Shown here: in pieces, positions 8,016 to 15,436 of the stretch
How the letters are laid out: each line of letters begins with the position of its first letter
Numbering within the stretch: the first letter of the stretch is position 1
NCBI GenBank assembly: GCA_023622945.1
Contig: JAMNYG010000184.1
Coordinates: 1-58,592, forward strand
From: Bacillota bacterium
Lineage (GTDB): Bacteria > Bacillota > Clostridia > Acetivibrionales > JAMNYG01
Direction of reading: 5' to 3'
DNA length: 58,592 bases
Program-made: the position numbers and the translations under genes
Notes under the pieces: model-generated
The model's database searches: none
The model's input: only the letters and a program-made list of their open reading frames with translations
Told to the model about the DNA's origin: nothing

Positions 8016-9110
8016 TTGCTGGAATTTGATACCGAGATGGAACAGTTTGCACAGATTAAGGTTATAGGTGTCGGCGGCGGAGGAAATAATGCCATAAACA
8101 GAATGATAGCAGCAGGACTCCGTGGAGTGGAGTTTATAGCTATAAATACAGACAAACAGGCTTTGTACATGTCAAAAGCCAACGTTAAAATTCAGATAGG
8201 AGAAAAGATAACAAAAGGGCTTGGCGCCGGAGCTTATCCTGAAATCGGTGAAAAAGCTGCCAACGAGAGCAGGGATGAAATCAGCCAGGTATTGAAGGGG
8301 ACCGATATGGTATTTATCACTGCAGGAATGGGAGGAGGCACCGGCACGGGGGCTGCTCCGGTAGTTGCGCAGATTGCCAAGGAAATGGGAATTCTTACCG
8401 TGGCAGTTGTCACAAAACCGTTTTCCTTTGAAAGCAGGATAAGAATGCAGAATGCCGAACGGGGCATAGAGAATTTGAAAGCAACGGTTGATTCACTTCT
8501 GACCATACCCAATGACAGGCTCCTGCAGGTGGTGGACAAGAAAACCTCTATGGTGGAAGCATTCAGGCTGGCAGATGACGTATTGAGACAGGGAGTACAG
8601 GGGATATCTGACCTGATAACGGTACCCGGTCTTATCAATCTTGACTTTGCGGATGTCAAGACCATAATGACCAATTCAGGACTTGCTCACATGGGTATTG
8701 GAAGAGCTTCAGGCGATAACAAGGCGGAAGAAGCGGCAAGACAGGCTATTCACAGCCCTCTTCTCGAAACATCCATTGACGGAGCAAGGAGGGTGCTGGT
8801 AAACATTATGGGCAGTTCGGACATGGGAATGTTTGAAATAAACACTGCTGCAGAATTGGTTTACAAGTCTGTAGATCCTGATGCCAATGTGATACTTGGA
8901 GCTGCCATAGACGATGATCTTCAGGACGAAATACAAGTTACCGTTATAGCTACAAGCTTTGATAATGACAACATACTTAAAAAGAAAGACAAAGCAGATG
9001 ATAAATCTTTCATTCTGAACAATCAGAACAGCGGAAAAACTTCTTCCGGTTTTTCAGATAACGGTGACCTCGAAATCCCCACTTTCCTCAGAAGAAACAG
9101 GTTCAGATAA
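8016..9110 (+). CDS. ftsZ: Cell division protein FtsZ
   Basis: The tubulin-like GTPase that forms the Z-ring. 364 residues from a TTG start at 8016, with AAGGGGGA about 7 nt upstream. The N-terminal GTP-binding glycines are in [15 protein letters not shown] (17-30), the tubulin signature GGGTGTG is at about 106-112, and the T7 loop is [12 protein letters not shown] variable linker ([18 protein letters not shown]) leads to the conserved C-terminal peptide [13 protein letters not shown], which binds FtsA and other partners. Length and order are normal. It is separated from ftsA by 206 bp with its own likely promoter and leader, and closed by the terminator at 9171. Confidence 0.96.
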   Translation: MLEFDTEMEQFAQIKVIGVGGGGNNAINRMIAAGLRGVEFIAINTDKQALYMSKANVKIQIGEKITKGLGAGAYPEIGEKAANESRDEISQVLKGTDMVFITAGMGGGTGTGAAPVVAQIAKEMGILTVAVVTKPFSFESRIRMQNAERGIENLKATVDSLLTIPNDRLLQVVDKKTSMVEAFRLADDVLRQGVQGISDLITVPGLINLDFADVKTIMTNSGLAHMGIGRASGDNKAEEAARQAIHSPLLETSIDGARRVLVNIMGSSDMGMFEINTAAELVYKSVDPDANVILGAAIDDDLQDEIQVTVIATSFDNDNILKKKDKADDKSFILNNQNSGKTSSGFSDNGDLEIPTFLRRNRFR

Positions 9111-9170
9111 TACATATCAGCTGAAATTTTTGAATGATTCAACAGAATATTTTGAACGATATTACCGCAA

Positions 9171-9203
9171 AACACCGGGTAAGCATGTACCCGGTGTTTT
9201 TTT
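9171..9203 (+). terminator. Rho-independent terminator after ftsZ
   Basis: A perfect 9-bp stem (ACACCGGGT, 9172-9180, with ACCCGGTGT, 9189-9197), an 8-nt loop and a run of seven T. It ends the division cluster and separates it from the sporulation genes. Confidence 0.9.
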
Positions 9204-9235
9204 GTCACACACTTTTCCTTTTTCTACATGGGTAT

Positions 9236-9268
9236 TTGACAAAATTCTGATGACAGCGGGTTTATAAT
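9236..9268 (+). promoter_or_regulatory. spoIIG-type promoter with long (21-bp) spacer
   Basis: A perfect -35 TTGACA (9236-9241) and perfect -10 TATAAT (9263-9268) are separated by 21 bp instead of 17. In B. subtilis the spoIIG promoter likewise has consensus hexamers with an over-long 22-bp spacer and needs phosphorylated Spo0A to be used by sigmaA-polymerase. The placement directly before spoIIGA makes this the likely counterpart. I did not find a convincing 0A box (TGTCGAA); only weak partial matches lie upstream. Confidence 0.6.
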
Positions 9269-9284
9269 AAAGAGGAGTAAAGAT

Positions 9285-9311
9285 ATGGAAAATTGTGCTG
9301 TCGTGAGGTAA
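9285..9311 (+). CDS. Eight-codon leader ORF overlapping the spoIIGA start
   Basis: AGAGGAG at 9271-9277 is the best ribosome binding site in the leader, and it serves not spoIIGA but ATG 9285, which reads MENCAVVR and stops at TAA 9309-9311. The stop overlaps an ATG of the spoIIGA frame (TAATG). This looks like a translational coupling device, or a relic of an earlier start. It is too short for homology support, so this is inference from the layout. Confidence 0.35.
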   Translation: MENCAVVR

Positions 9312-10210
9312 TGCCGGTGGATATTTACATAGATATTTACTTCCTGGAAAACTTCCTTATGGATTATCTTATGCTGTTAATGACAGCAAAGTTTTCCAAA
9401 AGCAGCACATCGAACCTTCGACTGTTAATCGGTTCCCTGATAGGAGCAGTATATGCCGTACTTATGCTTGTGGTTCCGGGGATGAAAATTTACTACACAG
9501 CATTTGGAAAGATCGCCGTGTCTTTTCTTCTGGTGGCGGTGACGTTTTCTCCTAAAAAACTTGGAGCATTTATAAGAACCCTTGCAATATTTTATGCATC
9601 CTCTTTCATATTTGGCGGCGCAGCTTTTGCATTTCTCTACTTTTATCAGAGAGGAGGATTCATACGGAACGGAGTGGTGGTGTTTTTCAACATAGAATGG
9701 ACAATGCTGATCCTGTCTGCAGGTACCGTGCTGGTGATAGGAAGAATATTCTGGGATCTGGTCCAGTTGAAATTTATCAGGGAAAGGCTTTTGATACCTC
9801 TTAGGATTTCATTCGGGGACAACACAATAGATATTTCGGCACTTATAGATACAGGCAACTCCCTTCGCGACCCGCTTACAAATCTTCCTGTAGTGGTTGT
9901 AGAGTTCAGGGCAATAAAAGATATCCTGCCCGATGATATAAAAAGCATATTTGAATTATATGGTGACAGTGATTTGTCAAAGATTACTGGCATAATAACG
10001 AATTCATCCTGGTGTTCAAGGTTCAGGCTGGTACCTTTTACATCCCTGGGGAAGGAAAACGGAATGCTTATAGGGTTCAAACCTGATTATATTGAAATCG
10101 GGGATGAAGAGGATAAAAAAGACGTCAGGGATGTCATAGTGGGAATTTACAACAGAGCTCTTTCAAGGGATGAAAAGTATAAGGCACTTCTTAGCCCTGA
10201 GCTTATATAG
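9311..10210 (+). CDS. spoIIGA: Sporulation sigma-E factor-processing peptidase SpoIIGA
   Basis: A membrane-bound aspartic protease that, in the mother cell, cleaves the pro-sequence of pro-sigmaE after a signal from SpoIIR. About 299 residues: an N-terminal half with about five transmembrane helices (YFLENFLMDYLMLLMTA, LIGSLIGAVYAVLMLVV, IAVSFLLVAVTF, IFYASSFIFGGAAFAFLY, WTMLILSAGTVLVIG) and a soluble C-terminal half with the catalytic DTGNSL motif at about 9848, following FGDNTIDISALI. Start choice: ATG 9311 overlaps the stop of the mini-ORF; GTG 9317 has GAGG 8 nt upstream and is equally plausible; an in-frame TTG at 9293 is less so. The next gene is its substrate, sigE. Confidence 0.88.
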   Translation: MPVDIYIDIYFLENFLMDYLMLLMTAKFSKSSTSNLRLLIGSLIGAVYAVLMLVVPGMKIYYTAFGKIAVSFLLVAVTFSPKKLGAFIRTLAIFYASSFIFGGAAFAFLYFYQRGGFIRNGVVVFFNIEWTMLILSAGTVLVIGRIFWDLVQLKFIRERLLIPLRISFGDNTIDISALIDTGNSLRDPLTNLPVVVVEFRAIKDILPDDIKSIFELYGDSDLSKITGIITNSSWCSRFRLVPFTSLGKENGMLIGFKPDYIEIGDEEDKKDVRDVIVGIYNRALSRDEKYKALLSPELI

Positions 10211-10249
10211 CGTTTTGATGCAAAACCAATAATGAAAGGGGACGTGAAA

Positions 10250-10981
10250 ATGCGAAACATCAAAAAAATGAAGCTGTATCTGCATATAAAACTCATTAAT
10301 TTGCTTAGAAAACTAAATATCTACAAAGAACTCCCCATACATTATATCGGCGGAACAGAAGCCCTCCCTCCTCCGCTTACCAGTGATGAAGAGAACTATT
10401 TGCTTGACAGACTGGAGAAGGATGATTTTGGTGTAAAATCCATACTCATTGAGAGGAATTTAAGGCTTGTGGTATACATAGCCAGGAAATTTGAAAACAC
10501 GGGGGTGGGAGTGGAAGACCTGATATCCATAGGCACAATAGGTCTTATAAAAGCCATTAACACCTTCAATCCTTCGAAAAATATAAAGCTTGCAACCTAT
10601 GCTTCCAGGTGCATAGAAAATGAAATACTCATGTATCTAAGGAGGAATAACAGGGTAAAGTCTGAAATCTCAATAGATGAGCCTCTCAATATAGATTGGG
10701 ACGGAAATGAACTTTTGCTTTCGGATATTCTGGGTACCGAAAGCGACATCATCCATAGAAGTATTGAAGATGAGGTGGATAAAGAATTGCTGAGCGCTGC
10801 AATGAAAAAACTGTCCGTGAGAGAGAAAAAAATAATGGACCTTCGGTTCGGTTTAACCAGCGGGGTTGAAAAAACCCAGAAAGAAGTTGCTGATATACTG
10901 GGCATATCCCAATCATACATATCCCGTCTTGAAAAGAGGATTATCAGCAGGCTGAAGAAGGAAATCAGCAGGATGATATAG
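10250..10981 (+). CDS. sigE: RNA polymerase sporulation sigma factor SigE (pro-form)
   Basis: A 243-residue early mother-cell sigma factor, made as an inactive precursor. The basic/hydrophobic pro-sequence [19 protein letters not shown] is visible, and cleavage is expected before [12 protein letters not shown], the mature N-terminal region shared with B. subtilis SigE. Region 2 ([27 protein letters not shown]-type core) and region 4 helix-turn-helix ([22 protein letters not shown]) are intact. ATG 10250 is preferred over ATG 10232 because AAAGGGGA lies 7-8 nt upstream and the result matches the family's N-terminus. It follows spoIIGA by 39 bp and is read from the same promoter. Confidence 0.93.
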   Translation: MRNIKKMKLYLHIKLINLLRKLNIYKELPIHYIGGTEALPPPLTSDEENYLLDRLEKDDFGVKSILIERNLRLVVYIARKFENTGVGVEDLISIGTIGLIKAINTFNPSKNIKLATYASRCIENEILMYLRRNNRVKSEISIDEPLNIDWDGNELLLSDILGTESDIIHRSIEDEVDKELLSAAMKKLSVREKKIMDLRFGLTSGVEKTQKEVADILGISQSYISRLEKRIISRLKKEISRMI

Positions 10982-11037
10982 ACGAAAAAATTGATTTTGT
11001 CAAGGCGTTTTCGAAAAATTTTTTGCCTTTTTCTTCA

Positions 11038-11066
11038 GTATAAAAACAACCTCCATGGCAATAATG
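11038..11066 (+). promoter_or_regulatory. Candidate sigmaF/sigmaG-type promoter for sigG
   Basis: GTATA (11038-11042), a 14-bp gap and GGCAATAATG (11057-11066) fit the forespore consensus GYATA / GGNNANANTR; the spacer is one or two bases shorter than usual. It ends 36 bp before the sigG start. Forespore-specific transcription of sigG by sigmaF is established in Bacillus; here it is inferred from the motif. Confidence 0.4.
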
Positions 11067-11102
11067 ATACTGACAGAACATTATTTGCCGGGAGGTTTTT
11101 CC

Positions 11103-11876
11103 ATGCAGATCAACAAGGTAGAAATATGCGGAGTAAACACATCAAAGCTGCCAGTACTTACAAACGAACAAAAAATGGAACTTTTTGAAAGGATGCATAA
11201 AGGGGATACCTCGGCAAGAGAAGAATTTATCAAAGGGAATCTGAGACTTGTTTTGAGCGTAATACAGAGGTTCAGCAACAGGGGAGAGTACGTTGATGAC
11301 CTCTTTCAGGTTGGATGCATAGGTCTTATCAAGGCCATCGATAATTTTGACGTTAGACAGAACGTAAAATTTTCAACTTATGCAGTCCCTATGATAATCG
11401 GAGAAATCAGAAGGTATCTTCGTGACAATAATTCCATACGGGTAAGCAGATCCCTGAGGGATATAGCATACAAGGCACTCCAGGCAAAAGAAAAGCTGAC
11501 CAATAAAAACTCAAGGGAACCTACCATATCGGAAATAGCAGAAGAGCTGAAAATTCCAAAGGAAGATATTGTATTTGCGCTTGATGCAATTCAGGATCCC
11601 ATATCCCTTTTTGAATCTGTCTATCATGACGGCGGAGACGCAATTTACGTGATGGACCAGGTAAAAGACGAGAAAAACCTGGATGAAAACTGGCTTGAAT
11701 CTATTTCGCTTAAAGAAGCCATGCGAAAGCTCAACGACAGGGAAAAGCTGATATTGAACCTGCGCTTTTTTGAAGGACGTACCCAGATGGAGGTTGCAGA
11801 AGAAATCGGGATTTCTCAGGCGCAGGTGTCAAGGCTTGAGAAAACCGCCCTTATGCATATGAGGAAATATATTTAA
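11103..11876 (+). CDS. sigG: RNA polymerase sporulation sigma factor SigG
   Basis: A 257-residue late forespore sigma factor. It starts MQINKVEICGVNTSKLPVL, nearly the same as the N-terminus of B. subtilis SigG, with GGGAGG about 7 nt upstream of ATG 11103. Core regions are clear: FIKGNLRLVLSVIQRF and DDLFQVGCIGLIKAIDNF (region 2), IRVSRSLRDIAYKALQ (region 3) and the C-terminal helix-turn-helix EVAEEIGISQAQVSRLEK. An in-frame ATG at 11055 is rejected because it has no ribosome binding site and adds a non-family extension. It lies 121 bp downstream of sigE and probably has its own forespore promoter, plus read-through from spoIIG as in Bacillus. Confidence 0.94.
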   Translation: MQINKVEICGVNTSKLPVLTNEQKMELFERMHKGDTSAREEFIKGNLRLVLSVIQRFSNRGEYVDDLFQVGCIGLIKAIDNFDVRQNVKFSTYAVPMIIGEIRRYLRDNNSIRVSRSLRDIAYKALQAKEKLTNKNSREPTISEIAEELKIPKEDIVFALDAIQDPISLFESVYHDGGDAIYVMDQVKDEKNLDENWLESISLKEAMRKLNDREKLILNLRFFEGRTQMEVAEEIGISQAQVSRLEKTALMHMRKYI

Positions 11877-11920
11877 TGTATGTGTTTTAATGTATGCAGA
11901 AACTTATCGGCCGGCAGTCC

Positions 11921-12152
11921 AGGGACATTTCTCTGAAGCGGTTAAGGGACACTTCTCTACTTTGGAGCAATGCTTCGCAGTTTGAGAAGTGTCCCTGTTT
12001 TTTAAGCAATGCTTCAAATTTTGAGAAGTGTTCCTGTTTTTAAGCATTTCTTCGGAGTTTGAGAAATGTTACTGTTCTTTAAAGCATTGCTTTCAAGCTT
12101 GAGAAATGTCCCTGTTTTTAACAGATTGCTTCGAAGTTTGAAAAGTGTCCCC
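11921..12152. repeat. Array of ~39-bp repeats carrying the GGGACAYTTCT motif (RAYT/REP-like)
   Basis: The core GAGAAGTGTCCCT or its variants occurs at 11984, 12023, 12061, 12101 and 12140, a spacing of 38-40 bp; each copy is preceded by a variable AAGCAATGCTTCNAAGTTT block. Two copies in the opposite orientation lie before them (AGGGACATTTCTC at 11920-11932 and AGGGACACTTCTC at 11945-11957). The copy at 11945 is an exact 13-bp inverted repeat of the one at 11984, so the DNA or RNA can fold into a hairpin. The same motif flanks the transposase at 54006. The 375-bp gap between sigG and ymxH holds no gene. Confidence 0.8.
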
Positions 12153-12190
12153 ATTCATTGTCCGGTGAAGCAACCCTGTACTTTTCCCCT

Positions 12191-12220
12191 GTACTATGCC
12201 CATGGAATGACTCATATATT
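12191..12220 (+). promoter_or_regulatory. Possible sigmaE-like promoter of ymxH
   Basis: CATATATT at 12213-12220 fits the CATANANT -10 used by sigmaE/sigmaK, and GTACTA at 12191-12196 is 16 bp upstream. The ymxH family is annotated as sporulation-related, which makes mother-cell control reasonable, but the -35 match is weak. Confidence 0.22.
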
Positions 12221-12251
12221 ATTAATGGCAAAGTAGCGGCGCAAGGCGCAG

Positions 12252-12524
12252 GTGATGATGGGGATGTACCGTTCTTCGGACCTTAAGCAAAAGGAAGTCA
12301 TCAATATTTCCGACGGAAGAAGGATAGGTTTTGTCCTTGATGTTGAAATAAACCTGGAAGACGGAAGAATAGAAGCACTGATAGTACCGGGAGGCGGAAG
12401 GCTTTTTGGCCTGTTGGGCAAAGACAATGAGTTTGTGATACCCTGGGACAGGGTAAGAAAAATAGGAGAGGACATAATACTTGTAGAAATGGATGAGAGA
12501 TTTATGAGGAAATATTTCGACTGA
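12252..12524 (+). CDS. YlmC/YmxH family PRC-barrel sporulation protein
   Basis: A 90-residue single PRC-barrel protein of the YlmC/YmxH family, which is widespread in spore formers and linked by annotation to sporulation, with no defined activity. The typical elements are SDLKQKEVINISDGRRIGF, a DVEINLEDGRIEALIVPGG segment and FVIPWDRVRKIGEDIILVE. Candidate starts are ATG 12252, 12255 and 12264; the last gives MYRSSDLKQK, close to the usual N-terminus, while the ribosome binding site (AAGG/AGGTG) suits the first two better. It stands between the repeat array and nrdR and is followed by a separate promoter, so it is likely monocistronic. Confidence 0.8.
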   Translation: MMMGMYRSSDLKQKEVINISDGRRIGFVLDVEINLEDGRIEALIVPGGGRLFGLLGKDNEFVIPWDRVRKIGEDIILVEMDERFMRKYFD

Positions 12525-12553
12525 TAGTTGAGGAAGTATTTCATCTGATTATA

Positions 12554-12562
12554 TGGTATAAT
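12554..12562 (+). promoter_or_regulatory. Extended -10 promoter upstream of nrdR
   Basis: TGGTATAAT is a perfect -10 with a TGN extension, about 110 bp upstream of the nrdR ATG; no clear -35 accompanies it. No NrdR-box-like pair was recognised in the leader. Confidence 0.35.
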
Positions 12563-12672
12563 ATTCATGTTAAATATTGATGATGATATCATATGTAATC
12601 AGATTAAACCGGGAAAATCTCGTTTGAAACCAAAGAAACCGGATTGGCCCGGGTATCAGGGGAGGACAAGCC

Positions 12673-13182
12673 ATGAAATGCCCTTATTGCGGTCATGAAG
12701 AGGACAAAGTAATAGATTCAAGACCTACCGATGAAGGCACCTCGATAAGGAGAAGAAGAGAATGCATGAAGTGCCTTCGGAGATTTACAACATATGAAAA
12801 AGTAGAGAATCTGCCTCTTATGGTTATTAAGAAGGATAAATCCCGTCAGATATTTGACAGACAGAAACTGCTGAGCGGTATAATGAAAGCATGCGAGAAA
12901 CGCCCTGTGTCGATAAATGATCTGGAAAAACTGGTGGATGAAATAGAAAGTCATGTATATAATTCCATGCAAAGAGAAATAACCTCCCAGGAAATAGGAG
13001 AAATGGTCATGGCAAGGCTAAAGAATCTTGATGAAGTAGCATATGTAAGATTTGCATCGGTATACAGGCAGTTTAAGGATATCAACACTTTTATGGATGA
13101 ACTGAGAAAATTGCTAAATGAATCCAAACAAAACCCGGTTAAGGAGATCGGGACCAAGGAATGCCATGAGAACAGTGACTAA
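12673..13182 (+). CDS. nrdR: Transcriptional repressor NrdR
   Basis: A 169-residue zinc-ribbon plus ATP-cone repressor of ribonucleotide reductase genes. The zinc ligands are Cys3, Cys6, Cys31 and Cys34 (MKCPYCG...CMKC), with the basic DNA-contact segment TSIRRRRE between them. The ATP-cone covers about residues 49-139 ([22 protein letters not shown] ... [15 protein letters not shown]) and senses ATP/dATP. GGGGAGG lies 7 nt before the ATG. The C-terminus is a little longer than the usual ~150 residues. Its stop overlaps the stop of the convergent darA gene by four bases. No nrd genes are in the window, so its targets are elsewhere. Confidence 0.94.
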   Translation: MKCPYCGHEEDKVIDSRPTDEGTSIRRRRECMKCLRRFTTYEKVENLPLMVIKKDKSRQIFDRQKLLSGIMKACEKRPVSINDLEKLVDEIESHVYNSMQREITSQEIGEMVMARLKNLDEVAYVRFASVYRQFKDINTFMDELRKLLNESKQNPVKEIGTKECHENSD

Positions 13183-13562
13183 GTTGATACATATTTTTCT
13201 ACATTCAATACAAAGATTGTTGACCCACCTACAACCACTTCCACCACAAACGGATTAAAAATATCATTCAAACCGGTGCCCGGATCCAGATCAAATGCCG
13301 GTTCAAGGGCCCTGTGATGGCTTATTCCATACGGGTATGAGGATGTGCTTATTGCCTGTTTTCTGCTCTTGGTGTTTTTCTTTATTATTTCAATGACTTT
13401 TTGGACTTTACTGTCTTCCACTCCCACCAGTAACGTAGTATTGCCCACCTTCAGGAAACCGCCGGTGGAACTAAGTTTAGTGACCCTGAAACCGTTTACG
13501 TTAAGTTCGGTTGTGACCTTGCGGCTGTCTTCATCGCTCACGATGGCAAGGACAAGTTTCAT
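13179..13562 (-). CDS. darA: Cyclic-di-AMP receptor DarA (PII-like, DUF970)
   Basis: A 127-residue PII-like protein (YaaQ/DUF970). Family members trimerise and bind c-di-AMP between subunits, but the downstream target is unknown. Features are the start [20 protein letters not shown], the [21 protein letters not shown] stretch with the conserved T-rich turn, [19 protein letters not shown], and the C-terminal [16 protein letters not shown] strand. It is slightly longer than typical (~109) because of a loop at about residues 71-103. GGGAGG stands 8 nt before the ATG at 13562. In many Firmicutes darA lies in a tmk-holB neighbourhood; here it is alone, tail to tail with nrdR. Confidence 0.88.
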   Translation of the reverse strand: MKLVLAIVSDEDSRKVTTELNVNGFRVTKLSSTGGFLKVGNTTLLVGVEDSKVQKVIEIIKKNTKSRKQAISTSSYPYGISHHRALEPAFDLDPGTGLNDIFNPFVVEVVVGGSTIFVLNVEKYVST

Positions 13563-13886
13563 ATATATCCTCCCTACTAAATCAATATAACCTGTTATAT
13601 CAATATAATACTGATTTTTTGTGGTTTCATTTACATGTTATAAATGGTTTACGCTGTTATATATGATTTTTACACGCTTCTAAAGATTTACACGGCCTTT
13701 TTATTTAATTGTCTCACATGTGGGACGTTATGGCAAGATATTGCTTTCGGTTTCGTGGCAATTTCCCTGCAGCTGAAAAAGACATATATCGGCAGCGGTA
13801 TGAAAAATTTAAAACTATATTGTATCCGGCATGTATTTGATGTAGTATTATGTTGGAATAAATTACAAAATATGGAGTTGTGAAAA
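13563..13886. other. AT-rich intergenic region between darA and comM
   Basis: No gene is supported here. The stretch holds the darA ribosome binding site and presumed divergent promoters. A near-palindrome GTCTCACATGTGGGAC at about 13711-13726 (one mismatch between the arms) could be an operator. Several TATAAT-like hexamers occur, but AT-richness makes individual promoter calls unsafe. Confidence 0.4.
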
Positions 13887-15422
13887 ATGTTGTCAAAAAT
13901 CAGGAGCTGCGGCTTAATGGGAATTGACGGCTACATAGTAGAGGTTGAAACCGATATCGGTAACGGAATCCCCGGGTTTGAGATTGTAGGGCTTGCCGAT
14001 GTGGCAGTAAAAGAGTCAAAGGAAAGAGTAAAGGCTGCCATCAGGAATTCTTCCTTCGATTTCCCCGTACGAAGGATAACGGTGAACCTTGCACCTGCCA
14101 GCAAAAAGAAAGAGGGTTCTTCCTTTGATCTTCCGATTGCCCTGGGGATTCTTTCGGCCACAGGGCAGGTTGATACGCGAGAAATTGAAAAATACCTGTT
14201 TATCGGAGAGCTTTCCCTGGACGGAAAATTAAAACCGGTCAACGGAATACTTCCGGTGGCTGTATGTGCTATGCAACAGGGTGTTGAGAATCTCATTCTG
14301 CCCTGTGACAACGCCGGAGAGGCTGCAGTGGTAAAAGGATTAAATGTACTGCCCGCCAGAGACCTGGAAGAGGTGGTTGCCCACCTGAATGGATGGAAAA
14401 GGATTGAAAGGTATACCGTTGATGTGGATAAGCTGTTTGAAAACAGCATTAATCATGATGTTGACTTTTCGGATGTAAAAGGGCAGGAGAGTGTAAAAAG
14501 GGCTTTGGAAGTTGCCGCATCGGGAGGTCACAATTGCCTCATGATAGGCAGCCCCGGAAGCGGGAAAACAATGCTTGCAAGAAGGCTTGCAACTATACTT
14601 CCGTCCTTAACTTTTGAAGAAGCCCTGGAGATAACAAAAATCCACAGCATTGCAGGAACCCTTCCTCCAAACACATCCCTGATTACCACAAGGCCTTTCA
14701 GAAGCCCTCATCATACAATATCAGAAGCTGGACTGATTGGTGGAGGCAGATACCCTAAACCGGGTGAGATAAGCCTTGCCCATTACGGTGTTCTGTTTCT
14801 GGATGAACTTCCGGAATTCGGAAAGCAGACCCTTGAGGTGCTGAGACAACCTCTCGAAGATGGTATGGTTACCATAACAAGGTTCAATACAACACTTACT
14901 TACCCTGCAAAGGCCATGCTGATTTGCGCCGCAAATCCCTGCAAGTGCGGATATTATCTTGATCCTTCAAGGCAATGTACATGTACTCCAAGGCAGATAC
15001 AGCAATATCTCGGACGTTTGAGCGGACCCCTTCTTGACAGGATAGACATGCACATAGAGGTTGCTTCGGTGAAATTTGGAGAGCTCGAGAGCAATATTGC
15101 GTCCGAATCTTCCCCGGTCATACGGGAAAGAGTCAACAGGACTAGAAAAATCCAGCTGGAAAGGTATAAAGGCCTTGGGATATATTCCAATTCACAGCTT
15201 CAGCCTTCCATGATAAAAAAGTTCTGTAAACTTGACAAAAGCGGAAGGGAGCTTCTTGAGGATGCTTTTGAAAAGCTTGGATTAAGCGCCAGGGCACACA
15301 GCAGAATTTTGAAGGTATCCAGGACCATTGCCGATATGGAGGAAAGTGAAGACATAAAAGCGCATCATGTTGCCGAAGCCATACATTACAGGAGTCTTGA
15401 CAGAAAACTCTGGTTTGGTTGA
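13887..15422 (+). CDS. comM: ComM/YifB family Mg-chelatase-like AAA+ ATPase
   Basis: A 511-residue protein of the YifB/ComM family. In naturally transformable bacteria ComM is a hexameric helicase that extends branch migration of incoming DNA; the role in clostridia is inferred. Domains: an N-terminal Lon-protease-fold (ChlI) region (LMGIDGYIVEVETDIGNGI ... SSFDLPIALGILSATGQ), an AAA+ core with Walker A GSPGSGKTMLAR and Walker B VLFLDELPEF, a Cys cluster (CAANPCKCGYY...CTCTP), and the C-terminal Mg-chelatase domain (LSARAHSRILKVSRTIAD). It ends 14 bp before dprA, another DNA-uptake gene, so the pair is probably cotranscribed. Confidence 0.9.
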   Translation: MLSKIRSCGLMGIDGYIVEVETDIGNGIPGFEIVGLADVAVKESKERVKAAIRNSSFDFPVRRITVNLAPASKKKEGSSFDLPIALGILSATGQVDTREIEKYLFIGELSLDGKLKPVNGILPVAVCAMQQGVENLILPCDNAGEAAVVKGLNVLPARDLEEVVAHLNGWKRIERYTVDVDKLFENSINHDVDFSDVKGQESVKRALEVAASGGHNCLMIGSPGSGKTMLARRLATILPSLTFEEALEITKIHSIAGTLPPNTSLITTRPFRSPHHTISEAGLIGGGRYPKPGEISLAHYGVLFLDELPEFGKQTLEVLRQPLEDGMVTITRFNTTLTYPAKAMLICAANPCKCGYYLDPSRQCTCTPRQIQQYLGRLSGPLLDRIDMHIEVASVKFGELESNIASESSPVIRERVNRTRKIQLERYKGLGIYSNSQLQPSMIKKFCKLDKSGRELLEDAFEKLGLSARAHSRILKVSRTIADMEESEDIKAHHVAEAIHYRSLDRKLWFG

Positions 15423-15436
15423 AAAAAGGAGGAAAT

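Noticed and set aside
10985-11036. Terminator between sigE and sigG
   Set aside because: Only a 5-bp AAGGC/GCCTT stem with a long AT loop can be drawn, too weak to call despite the T-rich flank.
11921-12152. CRISPR-like regular spacing of repeats
   Set aside because: The repeated core is imperfect, the interval is itself repeated rather than unique, reversed copies occur at one end, and no cas genes are near.
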